Source: Marinobacter azerbaijanicus
Lineage (GTDB): Bacteria; Pseudomonadota; Gammaproteobacteria; Pseudomonadales; Oleiphilaceae
Assembly: GCF_030250645.1 (NCBI RefSeq)
Contig: NZ_JASSVS010000001.1
Location: 1 to 64,000, forward strand
Direction: 5' to 3'
DNA: 64,000 nucleotides
The first letter of the stretch is position 1, and the number at the start of each line of letters is the position of its first letter. A program made the translations under genes and the position numbers. This document shows positions 8,063-16,486 of this stretch, in pieces. Below the pieces are notes generated by a model. That model ran no database searches, was not told the origin of the DNA, and saw only the letters and a program-made list of their open reading frames with translations.

Positions 8063-8389
8063 TCACGCAGCGTGTTTCTGTTCGAACCAGTCCCTGGTGC
8101 CGCCTTCATAGTCATAAACCTGCGTGAAACCGGCATCCTCCAGTTTCTTCGCGGCTTTGACAGAAGCATCGCAATCGAAGTTTGCACAGTAGACAACGAC
8201 TTTGCGATCTTTACTGCCGACAACCGCTTCTACCTGCTCCAGAAACGACGGTTCCTCAACCGGAATATTGATTGACGTCCGTATATGCTCCCGATTGAAA
8301 GTGTCGCGGGGTAGGACGTTTATCAACACAAAGTCTTCATGCTCGGTTTCATTCATTTGTTTGAGGTCGTCACGGCTAATGGACTTCAT
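8063..8389 (-). CDS. Rhodanese-like domain protein
   Basis: A single-domain rhodanese of 108 residues. The segments FVLINVLPRDTFNREHIRTSINIP and VVVYCANFDCDASVKAAKKL match the fold, with the presumed persulfide Cys in VVYCANFDC. The active-site loop CANFDC is followed by the usual helix, and the C-terminal YEGGTRDWFEQ block is typical. Such proteins carry sulfane sulfur, or sometimes bind other small anions, in the cytosol. There is no signal peptide. It appears to be a single-gene transcript, with AGGAGA directly upstream of the ATG. The sulfur donor and acceptor are unknown. Confidence 0.9.
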   Translation of the reverse strand: MKSISRDDLKQMNETEHEDFVLINVLPRDTFNREHIRTSINIPVEEPSFLEQVEAVVGSKDRKVVVYCANFDCDASVKAAKKLEDAGFTQVYDYEGGTRDWFEQKHAA

Positions 8390-8493
8390 ATCACTCTCCT
8401 TTTGCTGTGAAGCTCATCCTTATACCATGATGGTGTCCGAGCCGATTTCAAGCCATGTTTGACATGATTATGAAAAACCGCAAGAAAGCGATT

Positions 8494-9186
8494 TTATGTA
8501 CGGGTGAACCGATTGACTGAACTGATCTCCTTGCCGTTCCAGATAAACTCGAAGTGGGCAGTCTGAATAATGCTGTTCACGTGCTTTGGCGTGAACAGCC
8601 CCCAGCAGGTTGCTCCGGGCTTTCTGACAGAATGATAGTGAAGCCCTTCCGAGCCCGCCTGGTACAGTTCGCGGCCAAAGACCCGGGAGGCACTGTAACT
8701 GTCCGGGTCATAGATCGGGCTCTTGAACGAAATAGTCGTGGCATCGTGGAGTTCCGTCTGCCCTACTCTGCATTTCAGGCCCCGGAACACAAGCCGGTCG
8801 TAGTCCAGGCCGTGTACGCCCTGCCAGTAACGTGACTGGTGATAGGCCACTTCGGCGATGGCGGTATCTAGGCTGTCACCCATGTACAGCACACCGTACT
8901 GGCCATCGCTGAACCGGCTGCCTTCGGGGTTTACGTGGGTAAATGGGCCGGTGGCGTAAGAGCAGCCGGGGATACCAAACGGAATGTCCTCCTTCTTCAC
9001 CAGGTTGAGATTGCCCAGTTCCGTCTGCAACCGGGGGTTGGTCATGGCCTGGAGTTCATACAGAGCATCAAACTCATCCTCGTCCGCCACATCATCAAAC
9101 AGGCTGATGGGTGGGAATTTCGAGTTGACAAGGCGATACCCGATGATGCTGGCCGCTTTGATGACCGGTGGTAGCCCTGTGGTCAC
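8494..9186 (-). CDS. RES family toxin (NAD+ phosphorylase-type)
   Basis: 230 residues with the RES domain. Visible landmarks are IGYRLVNSKFPP with the conserved Arg, GVLYMGDSLDTAIAEVAYH with the conserved Tyr/Glu region, and SRVFGRELYQAGSEGLHYHSVRKPG with the Ser-containing block near the C-terminus. Characterised RES toxins degrade NAD+ (by phosphorolysis in MbcT) and halt growth. The start overlaps the stop of the upstream gene by four bases (ATGA), the usual arrangement with the Xre-type antitoxin encoded first. An N-terminal extension of about 60 residues precedes the core. The pair is probably an active type II toxin-antitoxin module, since all parts look intact. Confidence 0.88.
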   Translation of the reverse strand: MTTGLPPVIKAASIIGYRLVNSKFPPISLFDDVADEDEFDALYELQAMTNPRLQTELGNLNLVKKEDIPFGIPGCSYATGPFTHVNPEGSRFSDGQYGVLYMGDSLDTAIAEVAYHQSRYWQGVHGLDYDRLVFRGLKCRVGQTELHDATTISFKSPIYDPDSYSASRVFGRELYQAGSEGLHYHSVRKPGATCWGLFTPKHVNSIIQTAHFEFIWNGKEISSVNRFTRT

Positions 9187-9584
9187 CAGAGCCCCCCGCG
9201 CAGCACATCAATGCGCTTGAAGGTTTCATAAAGGGCTGCAAACTGGCCGGTACTGATCACCTCCAGCGGGCTTTTGCCGTTGAAATACGGGTTGTCGTTC
9301 TTCAGCGCCATGAAACCGTAAACGTTCCTGGGATTTTCGAAGATCATTCTCAGGCAACCGTGGATATTCACCAGATAGCTGAGCCGCTCGATCTGATCGT
9401 GTGTCAGGTTGGCCTGCTCCGGCCGTTTACGATATTTGTAATACGCCGGGCGGGAAATCTGGAGAATCTTCTGAATCTGTTCCGGAGTGCAGCCCCAGCG
9501 GTCCAGAATCGTAAACACGGTTTTCAGGCCGACGCTCTGGATTCTGCTTTTTTCAACGGGTTCAAGCTTCTGCGCGTTGCTCAT
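9183..9584 (-). CDS. Xre/MbcA/ParS-type antitoxin
   Basis: 133 residues from the ATG at 9584; a GTG 12 bases upstream is an alternative. The N-terminal part (VFTILDRWGCTPEQIQKILQISRPAY) is an Xre-like helix-turn-helix. The C-terminal toxin-binding domain is recognised by ENPRNVYGFMALKNDNPYF followed by GKSPLEVI, where the conserved NxPYFxGKSPL motif sits. Antitoxins of this class bind the RES toxin and repress their own promoter. A perfect 14-base palindrome (9657-9670) upstream is a good operator candidate. The gene overlaps the toxin gene by four bases. Confidence 0.9.
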   Translation of the reverse strand: MSNAQKLEPVEKSRIQSVGLKTVFTILDRWGCTPEQIQKILQISRPAYYKYRKRPEQANLTHDQIERLSYLVNIHGCLRMIFENPRNVYGFMALKNDNPYFNGKSPLEVISTGQFAALYETFKRIDVLRGGLW

Positions 9585-9656
9585 GACTGACACCACCGGC
9601 GAATGTTGATTTGAGCCTTAAGGATTAGTGTCAGTGTATACAAAAACAGAAATTTC

Positions 9657-9670
9657 GTCTATATATAGAC
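9657..9670. promoter_or_regulatory. Palindromic candidate operator of the RES/Xre module
   Basis: GTCTATATATAGAC is a perfect 14-base palindrome about 73 bases upstream of the antitoxin start. On the minus strand a -10-like TATACA lies at about 9636-9641, which places the palindrome over the -35 position. That is the expected geometry for autorepression by the Xre antitoxin, but no binding data exist here. Confidence 0.5.
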
Positions 9671-9685
9671 AGCCTGGACAGGCCT

Positions 9686-10276
9686 TCAGTCGCTGTGTTT
9701 TGTAGCCACCTCGGCGAGGCTCTTGTGTTCACAGTCTCTTGGCGCAAGAAAGGAATCCGAGGAATCGATCAGTATATTGTCATCGCTCATGAAGCGTCGC
9801 CCCAACAGCGCCGGATAGGTAAATGCGCTGCGGTCTGCCAGCGTGAATTCCGTTCTGTGCATGCTGCCGGCAATGCAGAACTCCATATCAACCACGTAAC
9901 GGTGCTGGGATGGCGCGCCCTTACGCTTGATTTTTACGGTCCGTTCAATCGGAAGAGTGAATTCCAGAATCGCCTGGTCCAGATTCGCACCGTCCGCGTC
10001 CTCTTTATCCTGATGGTCAGCCAGCGGCAACTGGAAACGTACCCACTCCTTTTCACCTTTCTCGAAGGGCTCCACGTTAATGGCGTGCAAGGACGACGTT
10101 CTGGCACCTGTGTCCAGACGAGCCTTTAACCGCAGCCCTGATTCCTTCAGGACCATCCATTCTACAAACCCCAGTGTTTCAGGCACGTTATTATCATTAC
10201 TGTGCGCATTTGCCAGAACTGATATGGGTGTCAACAAAAGCAGCAGTGCAAGGAATTTAGGATAGCTGTATAACAT
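9686..10276 (-). CDS. Periplasmic retropepsin-like aspartic protease (DUF785/RimB-like)
   Basis: 196 residues from the ATG at 10276, which has AGGAGG four bases upstream; a GTG one codon earlier is the other possible start. A signal peptide (FLALLLLLTPISVLA) is followed by the conserved ARLDTGARTSSLHA segment, in which D-T-G-A is the aspartic protease active site. The blocks EFTLADRSAFTYPALLGRRFM and NILIDSSDSFL complete the family pattern. The family is often named 'ATP-dependent zinc protease' in databases, a poorly supported name. Relatives are found with ATP-grasp glutamate ligases. Its start overlaps the stop of the acpH-like gene by one base, so the two are translationally coupled. Confidence 0.85.
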   Translation of the reverse strand: MLYSYPKFLALLLLLTPISVLANAHSNDNNVPETLGFVEWMVLKESGLRLKARLDTGARTSSLHAINVEPFEKGEKEWVRFQLPLADHQDKEDADGANLDQAILEFTLPIERTVKIKRKGAPSQHRYVVDMEFCIAGSMHRTEFTLADRSAFTYPALLGRRFMSDDNILIDSSDSFLAPRDCEHKSLAEVATKHSD

Positions 10277-10851
10277 CACGCCTCCTGATTGGCGAAGTGT
10301 TTGAGTTCAGGAAAGAATCGCAGGAAGCGGCGCTCCAGTTCGTCATCGTGGGCTTCGATCTCTTCGATAATGCCGCTGAATGCATTTGTGAAACGGATGC
10401 GATTGGCGACGCGGTCCAGTGCGTAGCCAATGTTTTCGAGATCCATGTAGGAGCGGAACCAGTCGTGACGAATGATCTGTCGGGTCACCCTTTGCATGGA
10501 GTCAGGCATCAGGGGTTCGTTGGCATCAAGCTCCCGGTAAACCTGGTCAATAAAGGTATCCGGTTCCATATGGCTGAAGCGTTGCCAGTGTCTTAAAAGA
10601 TAGTGATCGTACAGGATATCAAGGGCAACGCCTGCGAAACGACGCCTTTGGGCGGAAAATAGCCGCTTGCTGGCGATGACTTCGGGGTGCCTGTCAGTGA
10701 AGGCGTCCACTGCGCGATGATGATACAGCCCTTCCCTGACTTCGCTCGGAAGATCCTCGGGGATCACGCCCCGGGCAAAATCGCCGAGCAGGCTTCCAAC
10801 GCGGGCCTGCGGGGAATCCGGCGCAAGGAAAAGGTGAGCGAGGTGATTCAA
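10276..10851 (-). CDS. acpH: Acyl carrier protein phosphodiesterase family protein
   Basis: 191 residues matching AcpH from end to end: MNHLAHLFLA at the start, VGSLLGDFARG, the metal-ligand region YHHRAVDAFTDRHPEV, and FAGVALDILYDHYLLRHW with its His/Asp residues. AcpH removes the 4'-phosphopantetheine arm from holo-ACP in the cytosol using a bound metal and has the HD-like helical fold. The length fits E. coli AcpH (193 residues). It is first in a two-gene unit with the retropepsin gene. The link between the two products is not known, and the symbol is given by family resemblance. Confidence 0.85.
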   Translation of the reverse strand: MNHLAHLFLAPDSPQARVGSLLGDFARGVIPEDLPSEVREGLYHHRAVDAFTDRHPEVIASKRLFSAQRRRFAGVALDILYDHYLLRHWQRFSHMEPDTFIDQVYRELDANEPLMPDSMQRVTRQIIRHDWFRSYMDLENIGYALDRVANRIRFTNAFSGIIEEIEAHDDELERRFLRFFPELKHFANQEA

Positions 10852-10920
10852 ACTTGCTCCTGAAACAGTGGCGACAAACCTGCGTCTGCCGCCATAAAAA
10901 CAGACCGTGAACCAACCGGA

Positions 10921-11466
10921 TCAGAAGCTGAAGGTAACCCCCAGCCCGAGTCCGTCAACGGTAGCGCCATTCTTATCATAGTAACGCATGTATTCCAGGT
11001 TGCCAGCCACTTCCGGAGTGAGATCGATATTGACCCCCGCCCCGTATGAGAAGTCGGTTTCGTCCTCTGTGCTGGTACCGAAGACGGATTGCGCCTCCAG
11101 CTCAACACGGGTGAAGCCAAATACCAGATAGGGTGTTGCCGGGGATTCGTTGGCCAGATTGAGGGTAGCGTAGCCGCCGAAGAAGTTGTCGAGGGAGTAG
11201 TCGACCCCGTTGATGCGATCGTCATCCACACCAAAGCCAGCCCGTGCCTCCACACCGAAGAACGGCGAAACAAGTCCTCCAACTTTTGCTGAGAGCGCGC
11301 CAACATCCACTTCATCGTTGCCACTCTCAATGTCGATAAAGCTGTAATTCAGCCCGGCGTAAAGGCTACCTCCACCGGACTTGTAAATATCGGCAGTCGC
11401 GGCCTGGGAAACGGTTAGTGCCGAGACTGAGACAAGGCCCAGAATCAATGCAATTGGCTTCTTCAT
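10921..11466 (-). CDS. Outer-membrane beta-barrel protein (OmpA-like eight-strand porin fold)
   Basis: 181 residues from the ATG at 11466, which has AAGGAG eight bases upstream; a TTG two codons earlier is unlikely. A signal peptide ends near SQAATA. The mature part shows alternating hydrophobic/polar strands such as GSLYAGLNYSFIDIE, FFGVEARAGFGV and GYATLNLA, and it ends in the Phe-terminated strand GLGLGVTFSF expected of Bam-assembled barrels. The size suggests eight strands. No peptidoglycan-binding domain follows. Its function is unknown; such proteins are often abundant structural porin-like proteins. Confidence 0.8.
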   Translation of the reverse strand: MKKPIALILGLVSVSALTVSQAATADIYKSGGGSLYAGLNYSFIDIESGNDEVDVGALSAKVGGLVSPFFGVEARAGFGVDDDRINGVDYSLDNFFGGYATLNLANESPATPYLVFGFTRVELEAQSVFGTSTEDETDFSYGAGVNIDLTPEVAGNLEYMRYYDKNGATVDGLGLGVTFSF

Positions 11467-11614
11467 AATCAATGCTCCTTTTGGTTTTTAACCACACTCA
11501 CGAAATGAAGTTGCATGAGGCTGACGACAATTACCAGTCGCAGGATCCTCATTTACGCGGAACTTACTGCGATTTAATCAAGCGGTAAGGCCCTGACGCT
11601 TAAGGGTTCCCGCC

Positions 11615-11643
11615 TTGCGAAAGCATCAGCCCGGCTGTATTCT
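11615..11643 (+). promoter_or_regulatory. Candidate sigma-70 promoter of the trkH-like gene
   Basis: TTGCGA (11615-11620) and TATTCT (11638-11643) are separated by 17 bases, with a TG immediately before the -10 element. The match is moderate and lies 37 bases before the proposed start codon. Confidence 0.4.
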
Positions 11644-11679
11644 GTCGCGATCTCTCTGTTCAGCCGGCTTGAGCATCCT

Positions 11680-13134
11680 TTGAGAAACCTGAATCCTGTA
11701 ATATTCATCATCAGCGTCATGTTTATACTTTTGAGTATTTTCATGACGTTACCTGTGCTTCTTCTTGCGTATTCTGAAGCGCCGAATGCCCTCGCATTTG
11801 CAGAATCTGCTTCTATCTGCTTTGGCATTGGCCTGTTGGGGGTGCTGACCACCTACCGTCAGGCGCGCGATCTCAAACCTCGCTACATGTTTGTGCTGAC
11901 GGTTTCCAGCTGGTTTATCATAGCCCTACTCTCCTCTATTCCTTTTTATCTCAGCGACCTGGATCTGACCATCGCCGAGGCGGTTTTTGAAGGTACCTCC
12001 GGTATAACCACCACCGGCGCTACGGTACTCACCGGCCTCGACACAATGGATCAGGACCTTCTGCTATGGCGCTCGATACTGCAGTGGATCGGTGGTATCG
12101 GGATTATCGGCATGTTCGTCGCCGTCATGCCTTTCCTACGGGTAGGCGGCATGCGACTGTTTGCCACTGAGTCGTCCGAGTGGACCGACAAGGCCCTGCC
12201 GCGAATGAAAACGCTCAGCCGCGGCCTGCTTTTCGTGTATGTCGGGTTTACGGTGATTGCAGTAACCACCTACTCATTCTCCGGGATGAGCCTTTTCGAT
12301 GCTTTCAACCACGGGCTGACCAGCATTGCCACCGGGGGGTTTTCCACCTCGGATATGTCCATGGGCAAATTTGATTCCAACCTGCTCCTGCTGCAGGCAA
12401 CGCTGTTCATGATGATCGGCAGCCTGCCTTTCTTCCTGTTTGTGCGGGAGATGCATGGTCAGCACGGCGTACTGTTCCGGGACCAGCAGGTGCGCCTTTT
12501 CCTGACCATATTGCTGGTGATTCCCGCCCTGCTTACCCTTTATCGCTGGTACGTATCCCCGATTGATTTCGACATCGCAAACGGCTATGTGTCTACGTTG
12601 TTCAATGTGACGTCAGTGGTCACCACAACCGGGTATGCTTCCGAAGATTATTCGGCGTGGGGGCCGTTGACCTTTGTCCTGTTCTTCTTTCTGATGTTTG
12701 TTGGCGGGTGCTCCGGGTCTACCGCCGGCGGTATGAAGATTTTCCGTTTTCAGCTATCGCTGATCGTGTTACGGGAGCAGCTGATGCGGCTGTTGCACCC
12801 GAGGGCGGTATTCACACGGAACTATAATGGTCGTCCAGTGAGCGACGAAATTATTTCCTCCATGATCGCCTACACGTTTATATTTCTGCTGTGTCTGCTG
12901 ATAATTACCGTTTCTCTGGCTGCACTACAGCTTGACTTTATAACCAGTCTGTCCGGAGCGCTGACGGTACTTACCAACGTCGGCCCCGCTCTTGGTGACA
13001 TCATCGGTCCGGCCGGCACCTTTGCCCCCCTGCCTGAAACGGCTAAATGGATTCTGTCCGTGGGTATGTTGATGGGGCGCCTGGAGATCCTCAGTGTCGT
13101 GATTGTGCTCTCCCCGGCATTCTGGCGCAGTTAA
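11680..13134 (+). CDS. trkH: TrkH-type potassium uptake protein
   Basis: 484 residues beginning at a TTG; no better ATG or GTG is in frame upstream. The four selectivity-filter segments of the Trk/Ktr/HKT superfamily are visible: SGITTTGATVL, LTSIATGGFST, SVVTTTGYAS and LTNVGPALGD, each with the key Gly. Hydrophobic helices fill the rest, and MFVGGCSGSTAGGMKIFR is a strongly conserved family block. It forms the membrane pore of a K+ uptake system and needs a cytosolic TrkA-type NAD-binding partner, which is not encoded in this window. It ends nine bases before the convergent stop of phosphorylase 1, with no visible terminator. Confidence 0.93.
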   Translation: MRNLNPVIFIISVMFILLSIFMTLPVLLLAYSEAPNALAFAESASICFGIGLLGVLTTYRQARDLKPRYMFVLTVSSWFIIALLSSIPFYLSDLDLTIAEAVFEGTSGITTTGATVLTGLDTMDQDLLLWRSILQWIGGIGIIGMFVAVMPFLRVGGMRLFATESSEWTDKALPRMKTLSRGLLFVYVGFTVIAVTTYSFSGMSLFDAFNHGLTSIATGGFSTSDMSMGKFDSNLLLLQATLFMMIGSLPFFLFVREMHGQHGVLFRDQQVRLFLTILLVIPALLTLYRWYVSPIDFDIANGYVSTLFNVTSVVTTTGYASEDYSAWGPLTFVLFFFLMFVGGCSGSTAGGMKIFRFQLSLIVLREQLMRLLHPRAVFTRNYNGRPVSDEIISSMIAYTFIFLLCLLIITVSLAALQLDFITSLSGALTVLTNVGPALGDIIGPAGTFAPLPETAKWILSVGMLMGRLEILSVVIVLSPAFWRS

Positions 13135-13142
13135 AGCCTGTT

Positions 13143-15668
13143 TCATCTCAGCCACAGCACGGCGGGATTCTCCAGTGGCAGGTTCAGGCGCTCATCCCTG
13201 ACTCTCAGGCGCGGGGTGTAGTGCCCCTCAGGGCGAGACGGTACCGTACATTCATACAGGTAGCTGTGGGCCGAACCGGCAAGAGGCCGCCTCTCGGGCA
13301 TTTCTGTGACGATTCTCGGCCCGTATTCTGATGCCTCGGCCACCAATTCCACAGTAATGCGCGTTTCGTCGATACCATCCAGGTAAATCTCGACGGTGTA
13401 AGTCTGGGTACCTTGGGATTCCGTGACATTAAAGGTGCTGAAACGCAGCTTGGGCCAATAACGGGCAATCTCCGCGTGCTCGGCGACAATCTCTGCGGCT
13501 GTTCCGGCGCTGCGCTGCTTTCCCCTTTCCACCATGGGCAGATAGAACCTCTCGACATACTCACGGACCATCCGGTTGGCCGAATAGGATGCAGTCAGGC
13601 TGTCCATGCTTGCCCGGATCCTTTGCAGCCACGTACGGGGCAGTCCCTGCTCGTCCACATCGTAGAATGACGGAATCACGTCGTTTTCCAGCAGGTCAAA
13701 CAGTTCCCGGGCATCGTAAAGGTCATGTTCTCTTGATCTGCCAAGTTCCTCGAATGTGGCGCCCGGGCGAATGGCCCAGCCTACCGCATCGTTCCAGGCC
13801 TCGGCCCACCAGCCATCGTACTGTGAAAGGTTCAGGCCACCGTTAACGAGCACTTTCATGCCACTGGTGCCACAGGCCTCCCAGGGGTGTCTCGGGCAGT
13901 TCAGCCACACATCCACCCCCTGGATCAGTTGGCTGGCAACACCAAGATCATAGTCCTCGATAAAAACCACTTTGCCCTCGACATCCGGCCTGCGGCAAAA
14001 CGCCTTCCATTGGCGGATAAGGTCTTTCCCCCGTTGGTCATAAGGGTGCGCCTTCCCGGCAAGGACTATCTGCAGGGGCCGGTCCCGGCTGGCCAACAAC
14101 CCCAACAGCCTTTCCTGGTCTTTCAGTAACAGGTCTGGACGTTTGTATTCGGTAAAGCGTCTGGCAAACCCCAGGGTAAGGGTTTCATTGTCCAGCAGCA
14201 GTCCGCAGGATGCGGCGTGGTTGTTGGCAGGGTTCTGTTCACAATGCTGGCTCGCCAGGCGTCGTCGCAGGTAGTTCACCAGCCGGTTGCGCTGAAGCCG
14301 CCGCATCTCCCAGAGTTCTTCGTCAGGGATGTGCGTCATTGGGCAGGACATCTGCAGGGGTCTGCGCCATCTGTCCTGGCCACAGGCCCGAGTCCAGACT
14401 GCGTCGGATTCCGGTGAATCCCAACTGGGTGTGTGTACGCCGTTGGTTACAAACTCCGCCGGAATGTCCTCCGCCGGCCAGCGGTTAAAGAATGGCTGGA
14501 AGATCGTCTGTGATACTTTCTGATGGATGCGGCTGACCCCGTTGATTCGCCCGCACATATTCAGCGCCAATAAAGCCATATTCAGGTGTGGGGCTCCCGC
14601 GTCGCTATCCGACACACTTACACTACCCAGCTTAATCAGTTGCTCGATGGTAAGTTCGTGTAACTCAAGCCAGGGAGCCAGGTAAATGCCGAGCAGATCC
14701 CGGGAAAAGTGGTCGAACCCGGAGGCAACGGAAGTATGGGTGGTAAACAGGTTGGTGGCTCTGGTGGCTACACGGGCGGTGTGAAAGTCGGCCATGTGCT
14801 CTTGCTGCCAACTGAAGGCCCGTTCAATCAACGCGAGCGCACAGTGGCCTTCATTGAGATGGCAAACAGCAGGCTGGATGTCCATCTGCTCGAGCAGGCG
14901 CCAGCCGCCGATACCGAGCACCATCTCCTGCTGTAATCGCTTTTCCGGGTCGCCGGTGTAAAGTTCACTGGTGATACCCCGGTCTCCCGGTTCGTTGCGC
15001 GGGTCGTTACTATCGAGTAACAGTAGCGCGCATCGGCCCACTTGTGCCTTCCAGGCCCTCAACCGCACATGTCGGCCCGGGAAAGGAACAACTACCCTCA
15101 CCCACTGGCCATCTTCGTCCCTGAGTGGCGAAACAGGAAGCATCGTGGGATCGTTGTAGGGATAGAACTCCAGTTGCTCGCCATCGGTGCTTATCGCCTG
15201 GCGGAAATAGCCCTGTTGATACAGCAAGCCTACCGCAGTGACGGGTATGCCCAGATCACTCGCGGCCTTGAGATAGTCACCGGCGAGAACCCCCAGACCA
15301 CCACTGTATAACGGCAGGGATTCACTGATGCCGTATTCCATACAGAAGTAGGCGATCCCCCTGCCAAGATCGCCGGGGCAATCATCCGAATACCAGGTAC
15401 TGGCATCCCTGAATTCATTATGGGCTGCAATCTGTTCCCGGTAGCGTTGCTGAAACTGCGGGTCTTCTGCCAGGTCTTCCAACCGCTCACCGGAAACACT
15501 GTTCAATACCAGCCACGCATTGTGTGTGGTTTCCCAGGTTTCCTCATCAAGGGCCCGCCACAGCTCGTCGCTGCCGTGATGCCAGGTCCACCTCAGGTCC
15601 AGTGCCAACTGGAACAGACCGATAAGGGGCTCCGGTAAGAACCGTGGCGTATAGGCTGCTAGGGTCAC
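13143..15668 (-). CDS. glgP: Alpha-glucan phosphorylase 1 (GT35, DUF3417-containing type)
   Basis: 841 residues. The N-terminal DUF3417 region (PLIGLFQLALDLRWTWHHGSDELWRALD) marks the archaeal/bacterial alpha-glucan phosphorylase subgroup, not the E. coli GlgP type. Catalytic-core landmarks are YFCMEYGISESLPLYSGGLG, GLGVLAGDYLKAASDL, VCHLNEGHCAL, FVTNGVHTPSW, FARRFTEYKRPDL and CGTSGMKVLVNGGLNLS, where the Lys should bind pyridoxal phosphate. It releases glucose-1-phosphate from alpha-1,4-glucan ends. It is the last gene of the minus-strand arm of the glycogen locus. A second phosphorylase of the same subgroup (24984-27536) closes the opposite arm, which is unusual. Confidence 0.92.
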   Translation of the reverse strand: MTLAAYTPRFLPEPLIGLFQLALDLRWTWHHGSDELWRALDEETWETTHNAWLVLNSVSGERLEDLAEDPQFQQRYREQIAAHNEFRDASTWYSDDCPGDLGRGIAYFCMEYGISESLPLYSGGLGVLAGDYLKAASDLGIPVTAVGLLYQQGYFRQAISTDGEQLEFYPYNDPTMLPVSPLRDEDGQWVRVVVPFPGRHVRLRAWKAQVGRCALLLLDSNDPRNEPGDRGITSELYTGDPEKRLQQEMVLGIGGWRLLEQMDIQPAVCHLNEGHCALALIERAFSWQQEHMADFHTARVATRATNLFTTHTSVASGFDHFSRDLLGIYLAPWLELHELTIEQLIKLGSVSVSDSDAGAPHLNMALLALNMCGRINGVSRIHQKVSQTIFQPFFNRWPAEDIPAEFVTNGVHTPSWDSPESDAVWTRACGQDRWRRPLQMSCPMTHIPDEELWEMRRLQRNRLVNYLRRRLASQHCEQNPANNHAASCGLLLDNETLTLGFARRFTEYKRPDLLLKDQERLLGLLASRDRPLQIVLAGKAHPYDQRGKDLIRQWKAFCRRPDVEGKVVFIEDYDLGVASQLIQGVDVWLNCPRHPWEACGTSGMKVLVNGGLNLSQYDGWWAEAWNDAVGWAIRPGATFEELGRSREHDLYDARELFDLLENDVIPSFYDVDEQGLPRTWLQRIRASMDSLTASYSANRMVREYVERFYLPMVERGKQRSAGTAAEIVAEHAEIARYWPKLRFSTFNVTESQGTQTYTVEIYLDGIDETRITVELVAEASEYGPRIVTEMPERRPLAGSAHSYLYECTVPSRPEGHYTPRLRVRDERLNLPLENPAVLWLR

Positions 15669-15697
15669 GGATGAGGTCCTGTGTAATCCAGAATCAG

Positions 15698-16468
15698 TTA
15701 CCTGGCGGTGTAGCCACCATCAATCACCAGTTCACTGCCGGTCACAAATTTGGACTCGTCCGAGGCCAGGTACACCGCGCCCCAGGCAATATCATCGGGT
15801 TCACCCATGTGCCCCACAGGATGTAGTGCATCTGTGGCTTTCCTTGCTTCGTCTGGATCCATCCCGGTTGTTTTCAGGTGGGATTCAACCAACGGCGTCC
15901 AGATGAATCCGGGATGGATGGAGTTGACCCTGATGTTTTCTGTTGCGTAGAGCAGCGCATCGGTTTTTGACATCAGGCGCACAGCACCCTTGGATGCGTG
16001 GTATGGAGGAATGTCCGGGGCGCTGATAAGGCCATAGATAGACGAGAGGTTGATGATGCTGCCCACCCCGGCCTTTTTCATGTGTGGGATCGCATGCTTG
16101 GTGCAGAAAAACACCCCTTTAACGTTCACGTTCTGCACAAGATCCCATTCTTCTTCGGTCAGCTCATGGGTAGGTTTGTTCGCCCCCGCGATGCCGGCGT
16201 TATTAACCAGCACGGTCAGGCCACCAAAGGTCTCAGCGACTTTGTCGAGAGTCTGTTTGACTTCCTGTTCGCTTGTCACATCGCAGTGCCAGTAGCCGGC
16301 CTTGAGGCCGCGATCCTTGAGTTGTCTGGCCAGGGCCTCACCTTCCTTGTCCTGTCGGTCCAGAATGGCAACGGAGGCCCCCTCCTCTGCCATCCGGATC
16401 ACAGTAGCGGCTCCGATCCCCACTGCGCCACCAGTGACAGCGGCTACTTTCCCTTCGAGTCGTTCCAT
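15698..16468 (-). CDS. Short-chain dehydrogenase/reductase
   Basis: 256 residues of classical SDR type. The cofactor motif TGGAVGIGAA lies near residue 12, the NNAG motif is LVNNAGIAG, and the catalytic Ser and Tyr-x-x-x-Lys are in INLSSIYGL and YHASKGA. The Asp in AILDRQ after the second strand favours NAD(H) over NADP(H). The substrate is not identifiable; relatives are annotated as cyclopentanol or 3-oxoacyl reductases. It sits inside the glycogen arm between phosphorylase 1 and a PilZ gene. Nothing in glycogen metabolism calls for an SDR, so co-transcription may be incidental. Confidence 0.88.
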   Translation of the reverse strand: MERLEGKVAAVTGGAVGIGAATVIRMAEEGASVAILDRQDKEGEALARQLKDRGLKAGYWHCDVTSEQEVKQTLDKVAETFGGLTVLVNNAGIAGANKPTHELTEEEWDLVQNVNVKGVFFCTKHAIPHMKKAGVGSIINLSSIYGLISAPDIPPYHASKGAVRLMSKTDALLYATENIRVNSIHPGFIWTPLVESHLKTTGMDPDEARKATDALHPVGHMGEPDDIAWGAVYLASDESKFVTGSELVIDGGYTAR

Positions 16469-16486
16469 GAACCCCTCCTTGAAATT

